Source: Pseudomonadota bacterium
GTDB taxonomy: Bacteria; Pseudomonadota; Gammaproteobacteria; Pseudomonadales; Pseudomonadaceae
Assembly (NCBI GenBank): GCA_023431055.1
Contig: JAEYXX010000074.1
Coordinates: 1 to 16,626 of the forward strand
Length of the DNA: 16,626 bases
Reading direction: 5' to 3'
Shown: piece by piece, positions 7,028 through 14,407 of the stretch
Layout: each line of letters begins with the position of its first letter
How positions within the stretch are numbered: position 1 is the stretch's first letter
Notes under the pieces: generated by a model
Database searches by the model: none
Told to the model about the DNA's origin: nothing
What the model saw: the letters and a program-made list of their open reading frames with translations, nothing else
Program-made: the position numbers and the translations under genes

Positions 7028-8521
7028 ATGAGCGAACAGTTGCAACACGACCAGGCCGCACTGGCCAGCACCGAGCAGACCAGCGAATTTGCCTCGCTGC
7101 TGATGCAGGAATTCAAACCCAAGACCGAACGTGCCAAGGAAGCAGTAGAGACTGCCGTGCGTACCCTGGCCGAGCAGGCGCTGGCGCAAACCGATCTGAT
7201 CTCCAACGATGCGATCAAGTCGATCGAGTCGATCATCGCCGCCATCGACGCCAAGCTCACCGCGCAGGTCAACCAGATCATCCACCACAGCGACTTCCAG
7301 CAGGTGGAAAGCGCCTGGCGTGGTCTGCACTACCTGGTGAACAACACCGAGAGCGACGAGCAGCTGAAGATTCGCGTGCTCAACATCTCCAAGCCGGAGC
7401 TGCACAAGACCCTGAAGAAATTCAAGGGCACCGCCTGGGACCAGAGCCCGGTGTTCAAGAAGCTCTACGAAGAGGAATACGGCCAGTTCGGTGGTGAGCC
7501 CTACGGCTGCCTGGTCGGCGATTACTACTTCGACCAGTCGCCGCCCGATGTCGAGTTGCTCGGTGAGCTTTCCAAGGTCTGCGCGGCAATGCACGCGCCG
7601 TTCATTTCCGCGGCCTCGCCGACAGTGATGGGCATGGGCTCCTGGCAGGAACTGTCCAACCCGCGCGACCTGACCAAGATCTTCACCACCCCGGAATACG
7701 CCGGCTGGCGCTCGCTGCGCGAGTCCGAGGATTCGCGTTACATCGGCCTGACCATGCCGCGCTTCCTGGCACGCCTGCCCTATGGCGCCAAGACCGATCC
7801 GGTGGAGGCCTTCGCCTTCGAGGAAAACACCGACGGCGCTGACAGCAGCAAGTACACCTGGGCCAATGCCGCCTACGCCATGGCGGTGAACATCAACCGC
7901 TCGTTCAAGCTCTACGGCTGGTGCTCGCGCATCCGTGGCGTGGAATCCGGCGGCGAAGTGCCGAACCTGCCGGCGCACACCTTCCCCACCGACGATGGTG
8001 GCGTGGACATGAAGTGCCCAACCGAGATCGCTATCTCCGACCGCCGCGAGGCCGAGCTGGCTAAGAACGGCTTCATGCCGCTGCTGCACAAGAAGAACAC
8101 CGACTTCGCCGCCTTCATCGGTGCGCAGTCGCTGCAGAAACCGGCCGAGTACGACGACCCGGACGCCACCGCCAACGCCAACCTGGCCGCACGCCTGCCG
8201 TACCTGTTCGCCACCTGCCGCTTCGCGCATTACCTCAAGTGCATCGTTCGCGACAAGATCGGCTCGTTCAAGGAGCGCGACGAGATGCAGCTGTGGCTGC
8301 AGGACTGGATCCTCAAGTACGTCGACGGTGACCCCGCTCACTCCACCGAGACCACCAAGGCGCAGCACCCACTCGCTGCTGCAGAAGTCGTGGTGGAAGA
8401 GGTGGAGGGCAACCCGGGTTACTACAACTCGAAGTTCTACCTGCGTCCGCACTACCAGCTCGAAGGGCTGACCGTGTCGCTGCGGCTGGTTTCCAAGCTG
8501 CCATCGGCCAAGGGCGCCTGA
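7028..8521 (+). CDS. tssC: TssC (VipB), T6SS contractile sheath large subunit
   Basis: A 497-residue protein, normal length for TssC, forming the sheath with TssB. Conserved segments include SLLMQEF (23-29), VESAWRGLHYLVNNTES (93-109), KKLYEEEYGQFGGEPYG, AAMHAPFISAASP and GWCSRIRGVESGGEVPNLP, with the C-terminal PGYYNSKFYLRPHYQLEGLTVSLRLVSKLP. The C-terminal region normally carries the handshake contacts to TssB and the surface later exposed to ClpV recycling. The start is the ATG after a modest GGAAG ribosome site; tight spacing to tssB supports co-translation at the sheath's equal stoichiometry. A very long open frame on the opposite strand of this gene is a codon-bias shadow. Confidence 0.97.
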   Translation: MSEQLQHDQAALASTEQTSEFASLLMQEFKPKTERAKEAVETAVRTLAEQALAQTDLISNDAIKSIESIIAAIDAKLTAQVNQIIHHSDFQQVESAWRGLHYLVNNTESDEQLKIRVLNISKPELHKTLKKFKGTAWDQSPVFKKLYEEEYGQFGGEPYGCLVGDYYFDQSPPDVELLGELSKVCAAMHAPFISAASPTVMGMGSWQELSNPRDLTKIFTTPEYAGWRSLRESEDSRYIGLTMPRFLARLPYGAKTDPVEAFAFEENTDGADSSKYTWANAAYAMAVNINRSFKLYGWCSRIRGVESGGEVPNLPAHTFPTDDGGVDMKCPTEIAISDRREAELAKNGFMPLLHKKNTDFAAFIGAQSLQKPAEYDDPDATANANLAARLPYLFATCRFAHYLKCIVRDKIGSFKERDEMQLWLQDWILKYVDGDPAHSTETTKAQHPLAAAEVVVEEVEGNPGYYNSKFYLRPHYQLEGLTVSLRLVSKLPSAKGA

Positions 8522-8528
8522 GCCCCGG

Positions 8529-8575
8529 CAGGCAAGCCGGCCTCACGCGGCGTCGCCGCGTGAGGCCGCTGCCTG
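8529..8575 (+). other. Long GC-rich hairpin between tssC and hcp
   Basis: Bases 8538-8552 and 8554-8568 are complementary around a centre at 8553, giving a stem of about 13-14 pairs once a minimal loop is allowed. Outer arms CAGGC (8529-8533) and GCCTG (8571-8575) extend it after a short imperfect stretch. No T tract follows, so it is not a classic Rho-independent terminator. It may be an RNA processing or stabilising element that lets hcp be expressed differently from the sheath genes. Confidence 0.6.
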
Positions 8576-8583
8576 ATACATGG

Positions 8584-8599
8584 AAAGCCCCGGGCTTTT
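8584..8599 (+). terminator. Weak terminator-like stem before hcp
   Basis: AAAGCC and GGCTTT pair around a CCG loop (8584-8598) and the right arm runs into TTTT ending at 8599. The stem is short and the T tract is mostly inside it, so termination would be partial. Together with the larger hairpin just upstream, it separates tssC from hcp. Confidence 0.35.
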
Positions 8600-8644
8600 C
8601 GCAATCTCTGACCCCCGTGGCGATGACCACACCCAGGAGAAAAC

Positions 8645-9133
8645 ATGGCTGTCGATATCTTCATCAAGATCGGTGACATCAAGGGCGAGTCCCAGGACAA
8701 GACCCACAAGGACGAAATCGAAGTGCTCAACTGGAGCTGGGGCATGTCCCAGTCCGGCAACATGCATACCGGCACCGGCGGTGGCGCCGGCAAGGTCAGC
8801 ATCCAGGACCTGTCGCTGACCAAGTACGTCGACAAGGCCAGCCCCAACCTGATGATGCATTGCTCCAGTGGCAAGCACGTGCCCAAGGTCACCCTGACCG
8901 TGCGCAAGGCTGGCGGCGACGCCCAGGTGGAATACCTGATCATCAACCTCGAGGAAGTGCTGATTTCCTCGCTGAGCACCGGCGGCTCGGGCAGCGACGA
9001 CCGCCTGATCGAGAACATCACCCTGAACTTCGCCAAGGTCACGGTCGATTATCAGCCGCAGAAAGCCGACGGCACCAAGGACGGCGGCCCGATCAAGTAC
9101 GGCTGGAACATCCGCTCCAACGTCAAGATCTGA
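8645..9133 (+). CDS. hcp: Hcp, T6SS inner tube protein (Hcp1-like)
   Basis: A 162-residue secreted protein that forms hexameric rings stacked into the tube expelled by the sheath; it can also carry small effectors in its lumen. The sequence is very like P. aeruginosa Hcp1 as I remember it: MAVDIFIKIGDIKGES, EVLNWSWGMSQSG, GGGAGKVSIQDLSLTKYVDKASPNLM, VEYLIINLEEVLISS, STGGSG and KDGGPIKYGWNIRSNV. No signal peptide is present, as expected. AGGAGA at 8635-8640 is a strong ribosome site. It is flanked by hairpins on both sides, which suits a product needed in far greater amounts than the others. The next gene is a Tae4-like amidase, pointing to Hcp-dependent cargo. Confidence 0.98.
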   Translation: MAVDIFIKIGDIKGESQDKTHKDEIEVLNWSWGMSQSGNMHTGTGGGAGKVSIQDLSLTKYVDKASPNLMMHCSSGKHVPKVTLTVRKAGGDAQVEYLIINLEEVLISSLSTGGSGSDDRLIENITLNFAKVTVDYQPQKADGTKDGGPIKYGWNIRSNVKI

Positions 9134-9141
9134 TGCGGATT

Positions 9142-9168
9142 CGCCCTCGGTGCCATGTGCCGGGGGCG
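9142..9168 (+). terminator. Hairpin directly after hcp
   Basis: Bases 9142-9150 and 9160-9168 form nine pairs (one G-U) around a 9-base loop, starting 9 bases after the hcp stop. No T tract follows. It could cause partial termination, or protect the 3' end of an hcp transcript, before the effector gene. Confidence 0.45.
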
Positions 9169-9190
9169 GGCGGAACAGGGAGACTCAGTT

Positions 9191-9646
9191 GTGGCAAAGC
9201 CTTCGTTTATCAATTTGTGGAAAGCCTATGAGGAGTTGTTGGTCGAATATCCTCAAGGCAATCCGTGCGATGGCCCCTGGGCCAACCAATGTGCCATTCG
9301 CATGAGTGTGGCGCTTAACAGCGAACGGACCCTGCAAGTCAACACTTCGACTTACAGTGAGCCTCGCTGTGCACACGGGCATGCCCGAGGAGCAGAGTCA
9401 CTGGCCAATTGGTTATGGAAAAGGCCTCAGTTAGGCCCTCCCAAGGTATACGGCAACAGTGCCGCAGAAAGGACCAGCCTGCTCGGTAAGACCGGTATTA
9501 TTTTTTACAAGGATTTTTACCGTCAGCCTAACGATCCGGAAAACCGCCCCACCGGTGACCATATCGACCTGTGGAATCGTGGCCAGACCCAAACCGGTGA
9601 CTATTTCTATCGGGCCAAGGCAGTCTGGTTCTGGGAGCTGACGTGA
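9191..9646 (+). CDS. tae4: Tae4-family T6SS amidase effector (peptidoglycan hydrolase)
   Basis: A 151-residue, ~17 kDa protein without a signal peptide. Tae4 enzymes are NlpC/P60-like cysteine amidases that cut the peptide cross-links of peptidoglycan after injection into a rival's periplasm. Family features visible: NQCAIRMSVAL around the catalytic cysteine C34, RGAESLANWLW (66-76), GKTGIIFYKDFY (99-110) and TGDHIDLWN (121-129) with the catalytic histidine H124. D137 is the likely third residue by its spacing from the histidine, less surely. I chose the GTG at 9191, with CAGGGAGA ending 7 bases upstream; the ATG at 9155 lies in the post-hcp hairpin. The gene follows hcp and its stop overlaps the next start, fitting an Hcp-carried toxin with its immunity downstream. 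GC content is lower than in the flanking structural genes. Substrate bond is inferred from the family. Confidence 0.88.
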   Translation: MAKPSFINLWKAYEELLVEYPQGNPCDGPWANQCAIRMSVALNSERTLQVNTSTYSEPRCAHGHARGAESLANWLWKRPQLGPPKVYGNSAAERTSLLGKTGIIFYKDFYRQPNDPENRPTGDHIDLWNRGQTQTGDYFYRAKAVWFWELT

Positions 9647-10101
9647 TGTACAGAGTTTCTTTTGCAGTACTGCTGGGCACGGTGCTATTTACGGTCAATG
9701 CCTGCGCCACACAACCTCATCCATCATCACCGTCCGCAACCGAGCCGACCATGCCAACCCATGCGACGTTCGCAGGACAGCCAATCAGTCTCAGCGATAG
9801 CGAGGGACGCTGCGCCTTGACCTATGGCAACCGGCCGGCACTGATAATGGATATGCAATGGCCTTGTCGGTTCAGCGAAGATCTGCAGAAGAACCTGCGA
9901 GTGGAATACTTCGAGCAAACACCGATCCTAATGGTCGAGCGAAGTGAACATCTCCCTGCCCCCAGCAAAGGCTGCAAGACCGACAGACAGCCTGTACGCC
10001 TGCATCATGACCGACTTGAGCCAGCCATGGTGGGCAGGATCGCCGCATGTGGACCTGCGCAATGGGACCAGAAAGCATTTATCGGGATGTTCGACTGGTG
10101 A
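9646..10101 (+). CDS. Putative immunity lipoprotein, first of three tandem paralogues
   Basis: A 151-residue exported protein of a family I cannot name. The N-terminus is a lipoprotein-type signal (MYRVSFAVLLGTVLFTVNAC) with a lipobox-like VNA-C at C20; asparagine at -2 is uncommon. Alanine at +2 suggests outer-membrane sorting. A Pro/Ser-rich spacer follows, then a ~110-residue domain with cysteines at 56, 74, 110 and 135 that probably form two disulfides, a WPCRF motif, and the ending WDQKAFIGMFDW. The ATG overlaps the tae4 stop (TGATG), so it is translationally coupled to the toxin, the strongest hint that it is the cognate immunity protein. The predicted strand-rich pattern does not resemble the helical Tai4 family as I know it. 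GC is lower than in backbone genes. Function is inferred from position and export. Confidence 0.75.
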   Translation: MYRVSFAVLLGTVLFTVNACATQPHPSSPSATEPTMPTHATFAGQPISLSDSEGRCALTYGNRPALIMDMQWPCRFSEDLQKNLRVEYFEQTPILMVERSEHLPAPSKGCKTDRQPVRLHHDRLEPAMVGRIAACGPAQWDQKAFIGMFDW

Positions 10102-10106
10102 CGGCC

Positions 10107-10577
10107 ATGAACCTGCATGAACCTGCTTTGAGCAATGCTTTTGCCCGAATGGTCATGATTACGGGCGCTCTGTTCAGTCTCACTGCCTGTGCACAATCTG
10201 GCGGGCAAGCGACCGCCCCCTCGAAAGCGCTGACCCAAGCTACATTGGGTGATCAATCCGTGCATCTGCTTGAGGTAGAAGGCCAGTGCGTGTTGGTAAA
10301 GCCGGACAATAGCCAGTTGCAAATGGGCATGGAATGGCCTTGCCAGTTCACGCCAGACAAGCAGGGCAACGTCCAGACCGAAGTGTTCAAAACGGTCCCC
10401 ATCGTGCTGGTCGAGCATAGCCAGGCCAATCCCGCCCCCGATATCGAATGCGTCAAGAAATCCCAGGCAGTTCGCTTGCGTAACGACAAGCTGGAGATAT
10501 CAAGAGTCAATAAAAGCGCGATGTGCCACATCGGCCAACAGGATCAGAAAATGTTCGTCGGTTTGTTCCGGTGGTGA
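10107..10577 (+). CDS. Putative immunity lipoprotein, second of three tandem paralogues
   Basis: A 156-residue paralogue of the preceding gene. The signal segment ITGALFSLTAC carries a good lipobox LTA-C at C28; alanine at +2 fits outer-membrane sorting. The mature domain aligns without gaps between cysteines to its neighbours: C61, C79, C115 and C140, with EWPCQF, VPIVLVEHS and QQDQKMFVGLFRW. The ATG at 10107 is 5 bases after the previous stop; internal ATGs at 10149 and 10155 would leave a signal peptide with no basic n-region, so I prefer 10107. The ribosome site is poor, suggesting coupled translation. A periplasmic protector against this or a related amidase is the best guess; a structural role in the T6SS is less likely given the low GC and tandem duplication. 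Confidence 0.72.
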   Translation: MNLHEPALSNAFARMVMITGALFSLTACAQSGGQATAPSKALTQATLGDQSVHLLEVEGQCVLVKPDNSQLQMGMEWPCQFTPDKQGNVQTEVFKTVPIVLVEHSQANPAPDIECVKKSQAVRLRNDKLEISRVNKSAMCHIGQQDQKMFVGLFRW

Positions 10578-10579
10578 AC

Positions 10580-11011
10580 ATGATCAGGACTCCTCATATC
10601 GCGCTGCTTGCCGCCCTTTTGCCGATCTTGGCACAGGCTGGCAAGGCTGCCGATAGCGCCCTGCCGATGCATACCACATTGCTGGGTCAGCGCTATGTGC
10701 TGGAGAACGCCGGGCAGGCCTGCGTATTGCGCAAGCCAGACCAGAGCGTACTGCCGCTGGACATTGCTTCGCCCTGTCATTTCAGCGTCGGCAAGGATGG
10801 CCAGGCGCATGTCGAGACCTTCCAGAACGTGCCGATCGTCATGGTGCTGCATGTCGCCCCCGTGGCGGACAGCAAGCTGGAGTGCCGTTCGCAATACAAG
10901 GCCATTCGACTGATCGAGGGCCAGCTGGAGCCATCGGTGCTGGCTCGGAGTGCCAGTTGCCTGCGCGGTGTCGGTGACCAGAAGAACTACACCGCGATGT
11001 TCGACTGGTAA
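10580..11011 (+). CDS. Putative periplasmic immunity protein, third of three tandem paralogues
   Basis: A 143-residue member of the same family. Unlike its two neighbours it has a plain Sec signal peptide ([20 protein letters not shown]) and no cysteine near it, so it should be a soluble periplasmic protein cleaved near residue 20 or 24. The mature domain keeps the four cysteines (48, 66, 102, 127), SPCHF, VPIVMV and [12 protein letters not shown]. The tryptophan before the second cysteine found in the other two is replaced by Ser. An in-frame GTG at 10574 overlaps the previous stop (GTGA) and is an alternative start adding two residues. Sampled GC is higher here than in the other two paralogues and closer to the backbone. 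The tssE start follows after 8 bases. Confidence 0.72.
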   Translation: MIRTPHIALLAALLPILAQAGKAADSALPMHTTLLGQRYVLENAGQACVLRKPDQSVLPLDIASPCHFSVGKDGQAHVETFQNVPIVMVLHVAPVADSKLECRSQYKAIRLIEGQLEPSVLARSASCLRGVGDQKNYTAMFDW

Positions 11012-11019
11012 ACCTGCGC

Positions 11020-11535
11020 ATGACCAGTCCCATGACCCCGCGCGAGCGCCTGCAGCCATCGCTGCTCGACCGCCTGACCGACGATGACCCGAGCAATCCG
11101 CAGGAAAGCGCGGAGCGCCGCGTGCTGTCGCTGAACCAGCTCAAGGCCTCGGTGCTGCGAGACCTGACCTGGCTGTTCAACACCATTGCCCTGCTCGATG
11201 CCGACACCACTCGGCACACGCCAGCCGGCACCTCGGTGATCAACTATGGGCTGCCGGCACTGGCCGGCAGCAGTGTTTCCGGGATCGACATCGCCGCTCT
11301 GGAGAGCCTGATCCAGCGCGCCATCATCACCTTCGAGCCGCGCATCCTCGCCCATAGCGTGCGGGTGCGGGCGCATGTCGGGCACGAACAGATGAACCAC
11401 AACGCGCTGAGTTTCGAGATCCAGGGTGACCTGTGGGCCCAGCCGGCGCCCCTGCCTTTGCTGCTGCGCACCGAGCTGGATCTGGAGTCCGGCCATGTGC
11501 AGGTACTGCCCGCCGCGCAGCGGAGACGCTCATGA
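11020..11535 (+). CDS. tssE: TssE, T6SS baseplate protein (gp25-like)
   Basis: A 171-residue cytoplasmic protein related to phage T4 gp25; it nucleates sheath assembly on the baseplate. The visible family core runs [12 protein letters not shown] (11-22), [22 protein letters not shown] (34-55), SVINYGLP, and the C-terminal [12 protein letters not shown] and [13 protein letters not shown]. The ATG at 11020 comes 8 bases after the third paralogue's stop; the ribosome site is poor and an ATG at 11032 is a possible alternative. The stop overlaps the tssF start (ATGA). In P. aeruginosa HSI-I the gene just upstream is tagJ, whose product interacts with the sheath; here it is absent. Confidence 0.95.
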   Translation: MTSPMTPRERLQPSLLDRLTDDDPSNPQESAERRVLSLNQLKASVLRDLTWLFNTIALLDADTTRHTPAGTSVINYGLPALAGSSVSGIDIAALESLIQRAIITFEPRILAHSVRVRAHVGHEQMNHNALSFEIQGDLWAQPAPLPLLLRTELDLESGHVQVLPAAQRRRS

Positions 11536-13391
11536 ACCCGCGTTTGCTGGAACTGTACAACCAGGAGCTGCAACACATCCGGGACGGCGCGGCCGAGTTC
11601 GCCCGTGAGTACCCGAAGATCGCCAGCCGCCTCAGCCTGTCTGGTCTGGAGTGCACCGACCCCTACGTCGAGCGCCTGCTGGAGGGCTTCGCCTGGCTGA
11701 CCGCGCGCGTGCAGCTCAAGCTCGACGCCGAGTACCCGGTGTTCACTCACAACCTGCTGGAAGTCGCCTACCCGCACTACCTGGCGCCGACGCCGTCGAT
11801 GACCGTGGTACAGCTGCACATCGATGCCAATGAGGGCGCGCTCAATGGCAGTTTCAACCTGCCACGCGACAGCGTGCTGCGCGCCACCCTCGGCAAGGAC
11901 AGCCAAACCCCGTGCGAATACCGCACCGCACACCCGGTGACCCTGTGGCCGCTGCAGGTGGCGGAAGCCGAATACATCAGCAACCCTGCCGCCGCGCTGG
12001 GGCGTCTGGCCGCCAGCGAGCCGCGTGCCAAGGCCGCACTGCGCATCACCCTGCGCAGCGGCGCCGAAATCCCCTTCGCCAGCCTGGATCTGGACAACCT
12101 GCCGCTGTACCTCAACGGCCTCGACGAGTTGCCGTTTCGTCTCTACGAGCAACTGCTGGGCAACCGCGTCGCGGTGTTCGCCCGCCAGCCGGGGCGCGAC
12201 TGGGTCGAACGGCTGCCGGCCGACGCCTTGCGCCCGTGCGGCTTCGATGATGCCGAGGCGGCGCTGCCGGTAGTGCCGCAGGCCTTCCAGGGCTATCGCC
12301 TGCTGCAGGAGTACTTCGCCCTGCCGCAACGTTTTCTGTTCGTCGACTTCTGCAATCTGCGCCGCGCCGTGCGCCAGTGCAGTGGCAATGAGCTGGAGCT
12401 GATCGTGCTGTTCGATCGCCTCGACAGCCACCTGCAGAACCAGGTCGACGCCAGCCAGTTCCTGCCGTTCTGCACCCCGGCGATCAACCTGTTCCCACGG
12501 CGCCTGGATCGCATCCACCTGAGCGACAAGGTGCACGAGCACCACGCCATTGCCGACCGCACGCGGCCCATGGACTTCGAGATCCATTCGCTGCGCAGCG
12601 TCAGCGGCCATGGCAGCGGCCCGGAGCAGACCTTCCTGCCCTTCTATGCCGTGCGTGACCCGGCGCGCTATGTGCGCGATCAGGCCTACTACATGGTGCG
12701 CCGCGAGCCGCGCGTACTGTCGGCGCAGCAGCGCCGCAACGGCACGCGATCCAGCTATGTCGGCAGCGAAACCTTCATCAGCCTGGTGGACAGCCACCAG
12801 GCGCCGTATCGCCATGACCTGCGCCAGCTCGGCCTCAGCGCCCTGTGCACCAACCGCGACCTGCCGCTGTTCATGACCGTTGGCAGCGGCAAGAGCGACT
12901 TCACCCTGGCCGACAGCGCGCCGGTGCAGAGCGTGCGCTGCGTGGCCGGGCCGAGTCGGCCGCGTGCCAGCGCGGCACATGACAACCAGGCCTGGCGCTT
13001 GATCAGCCAGCTGTCACTGAACTACCTGTCACTGGCCGAGCAGGGCCAGGGCGCTGCAGCCCTGCGCGAGATGCTGCGCCTGTATGGCGATGTGCAGAAT
13101 CCGGCGTTGCACCTGCAGATCGAAGGCCTGCGCGAAGTCAGCGCCAAACCCTGTACGCGGCGCCTGCCGATGCCCGGGCCGATCGTCTTCGGGCGAGGCC
13201 TGGAAATCACCCTGGAGTTCGACGAGAACGCCTTCCGCGGTACCGGGGTGTTTCTCCTCGGCGCGGTGTTCGAGCGTTTCCTGGCGCGCTACGTATCCCT
13301 CAACAGCTTTACCGAGACGGTGCTGCGCAGCACCGAGCGCGGCGAGATCATGCGATGGAAAGCCCGGCCCGGCCGTCGTCCGAACCTCTAG
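11532..13391 (+). CDS. tssF: TssF, T6SS baseplate protein
   Basis: A 619-residue baseplate component; two TssF and one TssG form the core of each wedge that also binds TssE and TssK. The N-terminus [20 protein letters not shown] and [13 protein letters not shown] are characteristic, as are [23 protein letters not shown] and [20 protein letters not shown], and the C-terminal FTETVLRST plus [15 protein letters not shown]. The start at 11532 gives the canonical N-terminus and overlaps the tssE stop by 4 bases; the longer open frame to 11433 is read-through of tssE in another phase. It overlaps the tssG start by 37 bases. Confidence 0.97.
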   Translation: MNPRLLELYNQELQHIRDGAAEFAREYPKIASRLSLSGLECTDPYVERLLEGFAWLTARVQLKLDAEYPVFTHNLLEVAYPHYLAPTPSMTVVQLHIDANEGALNGSFNLPRDSVLRATLGKDSQTPCEYRTAHPVTLWPLQVAEAEYISNPAAALGRLAASEPRAKAALRITLRSGAEIPFASLDLDNLPLYLNGLDELPFRLYEQLLGNRVAVFARQPGRDWVERLPADALRPCGFDDAEAALPVVPQAFQGYRLLQEYFALPQRFLFVDFCNLRRAVRQCSGNELELIVLFDRLDSHLQNQVDASQFLPFCTPAINLFPRRLDRIHLSDKVHEHHAIADRTRPMDFEIHSLRSVSGHGSGPEQTFLPFYAVRDPARYVRDQAYYMVRREPRVLSAQQRRNGTRSSYVGSETFISLVDSHQAPYRHDLRQLGLSALCTNRDLPLFMTVGSGKSDFTLADSAPVQSVRCVAGPSRPRASAAHDNQAWRLISQLSLNYLSLAEQGQGAAALREMLRLYGDVQNPALHLQIEGLREVSAKPCTRRLPMPGPIVFGRGLEITLEFDENAFRGTGVFLLGAVFERFLARYVSLNSFTETVLRSTERGEIMRWKARPGRRPNL

Positions 13392-14407
13392 ACACGCTTG
13401 TGCAGATGCAGGCGCAGCCCTGGGAGTACGACTTCTTCCAGGCCCTGCGACGCATCGAGAACGAGCACCCGCAGCTGCCGCGCCTGGGCCGTTCCCGGCG
13501 CCTGGCAGACGATCCGCTGCGCCTCGGGCAGCGCCAGGAAGGCACCTTCGCCCCCGCCACCCTGGCCGCCGTGACCCCGGCCAGCGACCAGCGCCCGGCG
13601 CGCCTGGAGCAGTATTTCTTCGGCCTCGGCGGGCCCAATGGACCGTTGCCGCTGCACCTGACCGAGTACGTGCGCGAGCGCCAGCGCAACCACGCCGACA
13701 GCACCAGCAAGCACTTCCTCGACCTGTTCCACCATCGCCTGCTGAGCCTGTTCTATCGCGCCTGGGCCGAAGCGCGGCCGACCGTCAGCCACGACCGCCC
13801 GGATGACGACTACTGGTCCGCTCGCCTGGCCGCCTTCAGTGGCCGCGGTATGCCCGGCCTGCGCCATCAGGGCCTGCTGCCCGACGCTGCGAAGTTGCAC
13901 TACAGCGGCCACCTGGCCGCGCAAACACGCTACCCGGACGGCCTCAAGGCAATCCTCGCCGACTACTTCGGCGTGCCGGTACAGATCGAGGAATACGCCG
14001 GCAGCTGGCTCAGGCTGCCCGAGCGCACGCGCCTGGGTGTCGAGTCGAGCCAGCTGGGCATGGACTTCTGTATCGGCAGCCAGGTCTGGGACCGCCAGCA
14101 CAGCTTCCGCATCGTCTTCGGCCCGCTCAGCCGCGAGCAGTACAACGCCATGCTGCCCGATGGCGAGTCGTTCGCCGCGCTGGTGGCCTGGGTCGCCGAA
14201 TACCAGGGCGACGAGCTGGACTGGCAACTGAATCTCGTATTGCAGCGCGAGGAAGTCCCCGCGCTGCGTCTCAACGGCCAGGCTCGCCTGGGCTACACCA
14301 CCTGGCTTGGTCAGCCACAGCACGACGCCAGGGATCTGGTGCTGGCCCGCCATCACGCCGCAGCAACTTCGCCGGCGGATCAATCAAGGAGAACTCCACA
14401 TGGGTGA
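13355..14407 (+). CDS. tssG: TssG, T6SS baseplate protein
   Basis: A 350-residue baseplate wedge protein that pairs with TssF and contacts TssK. Diagnostic motifs are WEYDFFQALRRIE (23-35), DPLRLGQ, and FFGLGGPNGPLPLHLTEYVRER (88-109), followed by HHRLLSLFYRAWAEARP and LGMDFCIGSQVWDRQHSFRIVFGPLS. The ATG at 13355 lies within the end of tssF (37-base overlap), common for this gene pair; an in-frame GTG at 13400 would truncate the N-terminus before the WEYDFF motif. Its stop overlaps the clpV start by 8 bases. Confidence 0.96.
   Translation: MESPARPSSEPLDTLVQMQAQPWEYDFFQALRRIENEHPQLPRLGRSRRLADDPLRLGQRQEGTFAPATLAAVTPASDQRPARLEQYFFGLGGPNGPLPLHLTEYVRERQRNHADSTSKHFLDLFHHRLLSLFYRAWAEARPTVSHDRPDDDYWSARLAAFSGRGMPGLRHQGLLPDAAKLHYSGHLAAQTRYPDGLKAILADYFGVPVQIEEYAGSWLRLPERTRLGVESSQLGMDFCIGSQVWDRQHSFRIVFGPLSREQYNAMLPDGESFAALVAWVAEYQGDELDWQLNLVLQREEVPALRLNGQARLGYTTWLGQPQHDARDLVLARHHAAATSPADQSRRTPHG

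Noticed and set aside
7004..8452. 482-codon open frame on the minus strand across tssC
   Set aside because: It lies fully antisense to a clearly recognised TssC, has low-complexity Leu/Val/Arg/Gly-rich content and no ribosome site; it is a shadow of GC-rich codon use.
8529..8575. Attachment site or small transposable element suggested by the long inverted repeat
   Set aside because: There is one copy only, no transposase or target duplication is visible, and the position between operon genes fits an RNA hairpin better.
9155..9190. Upstream ATG start adding 12 residues to the amidase
   Set aside because: The ATG lies in the loop of the post-hcp hairpin and has no ribosome site; the GTG at 9191 has a well-placed CAGGGAGA and gives the family-like N-terminus.
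11244..12980. 578-codon open frame on the minus strand across tssE/tssF
   Set aside because: Antisense to conserved TssE and TssF, no recognisable domain and Gln/Ala/Arg-biased composition typical of a shadow frame.
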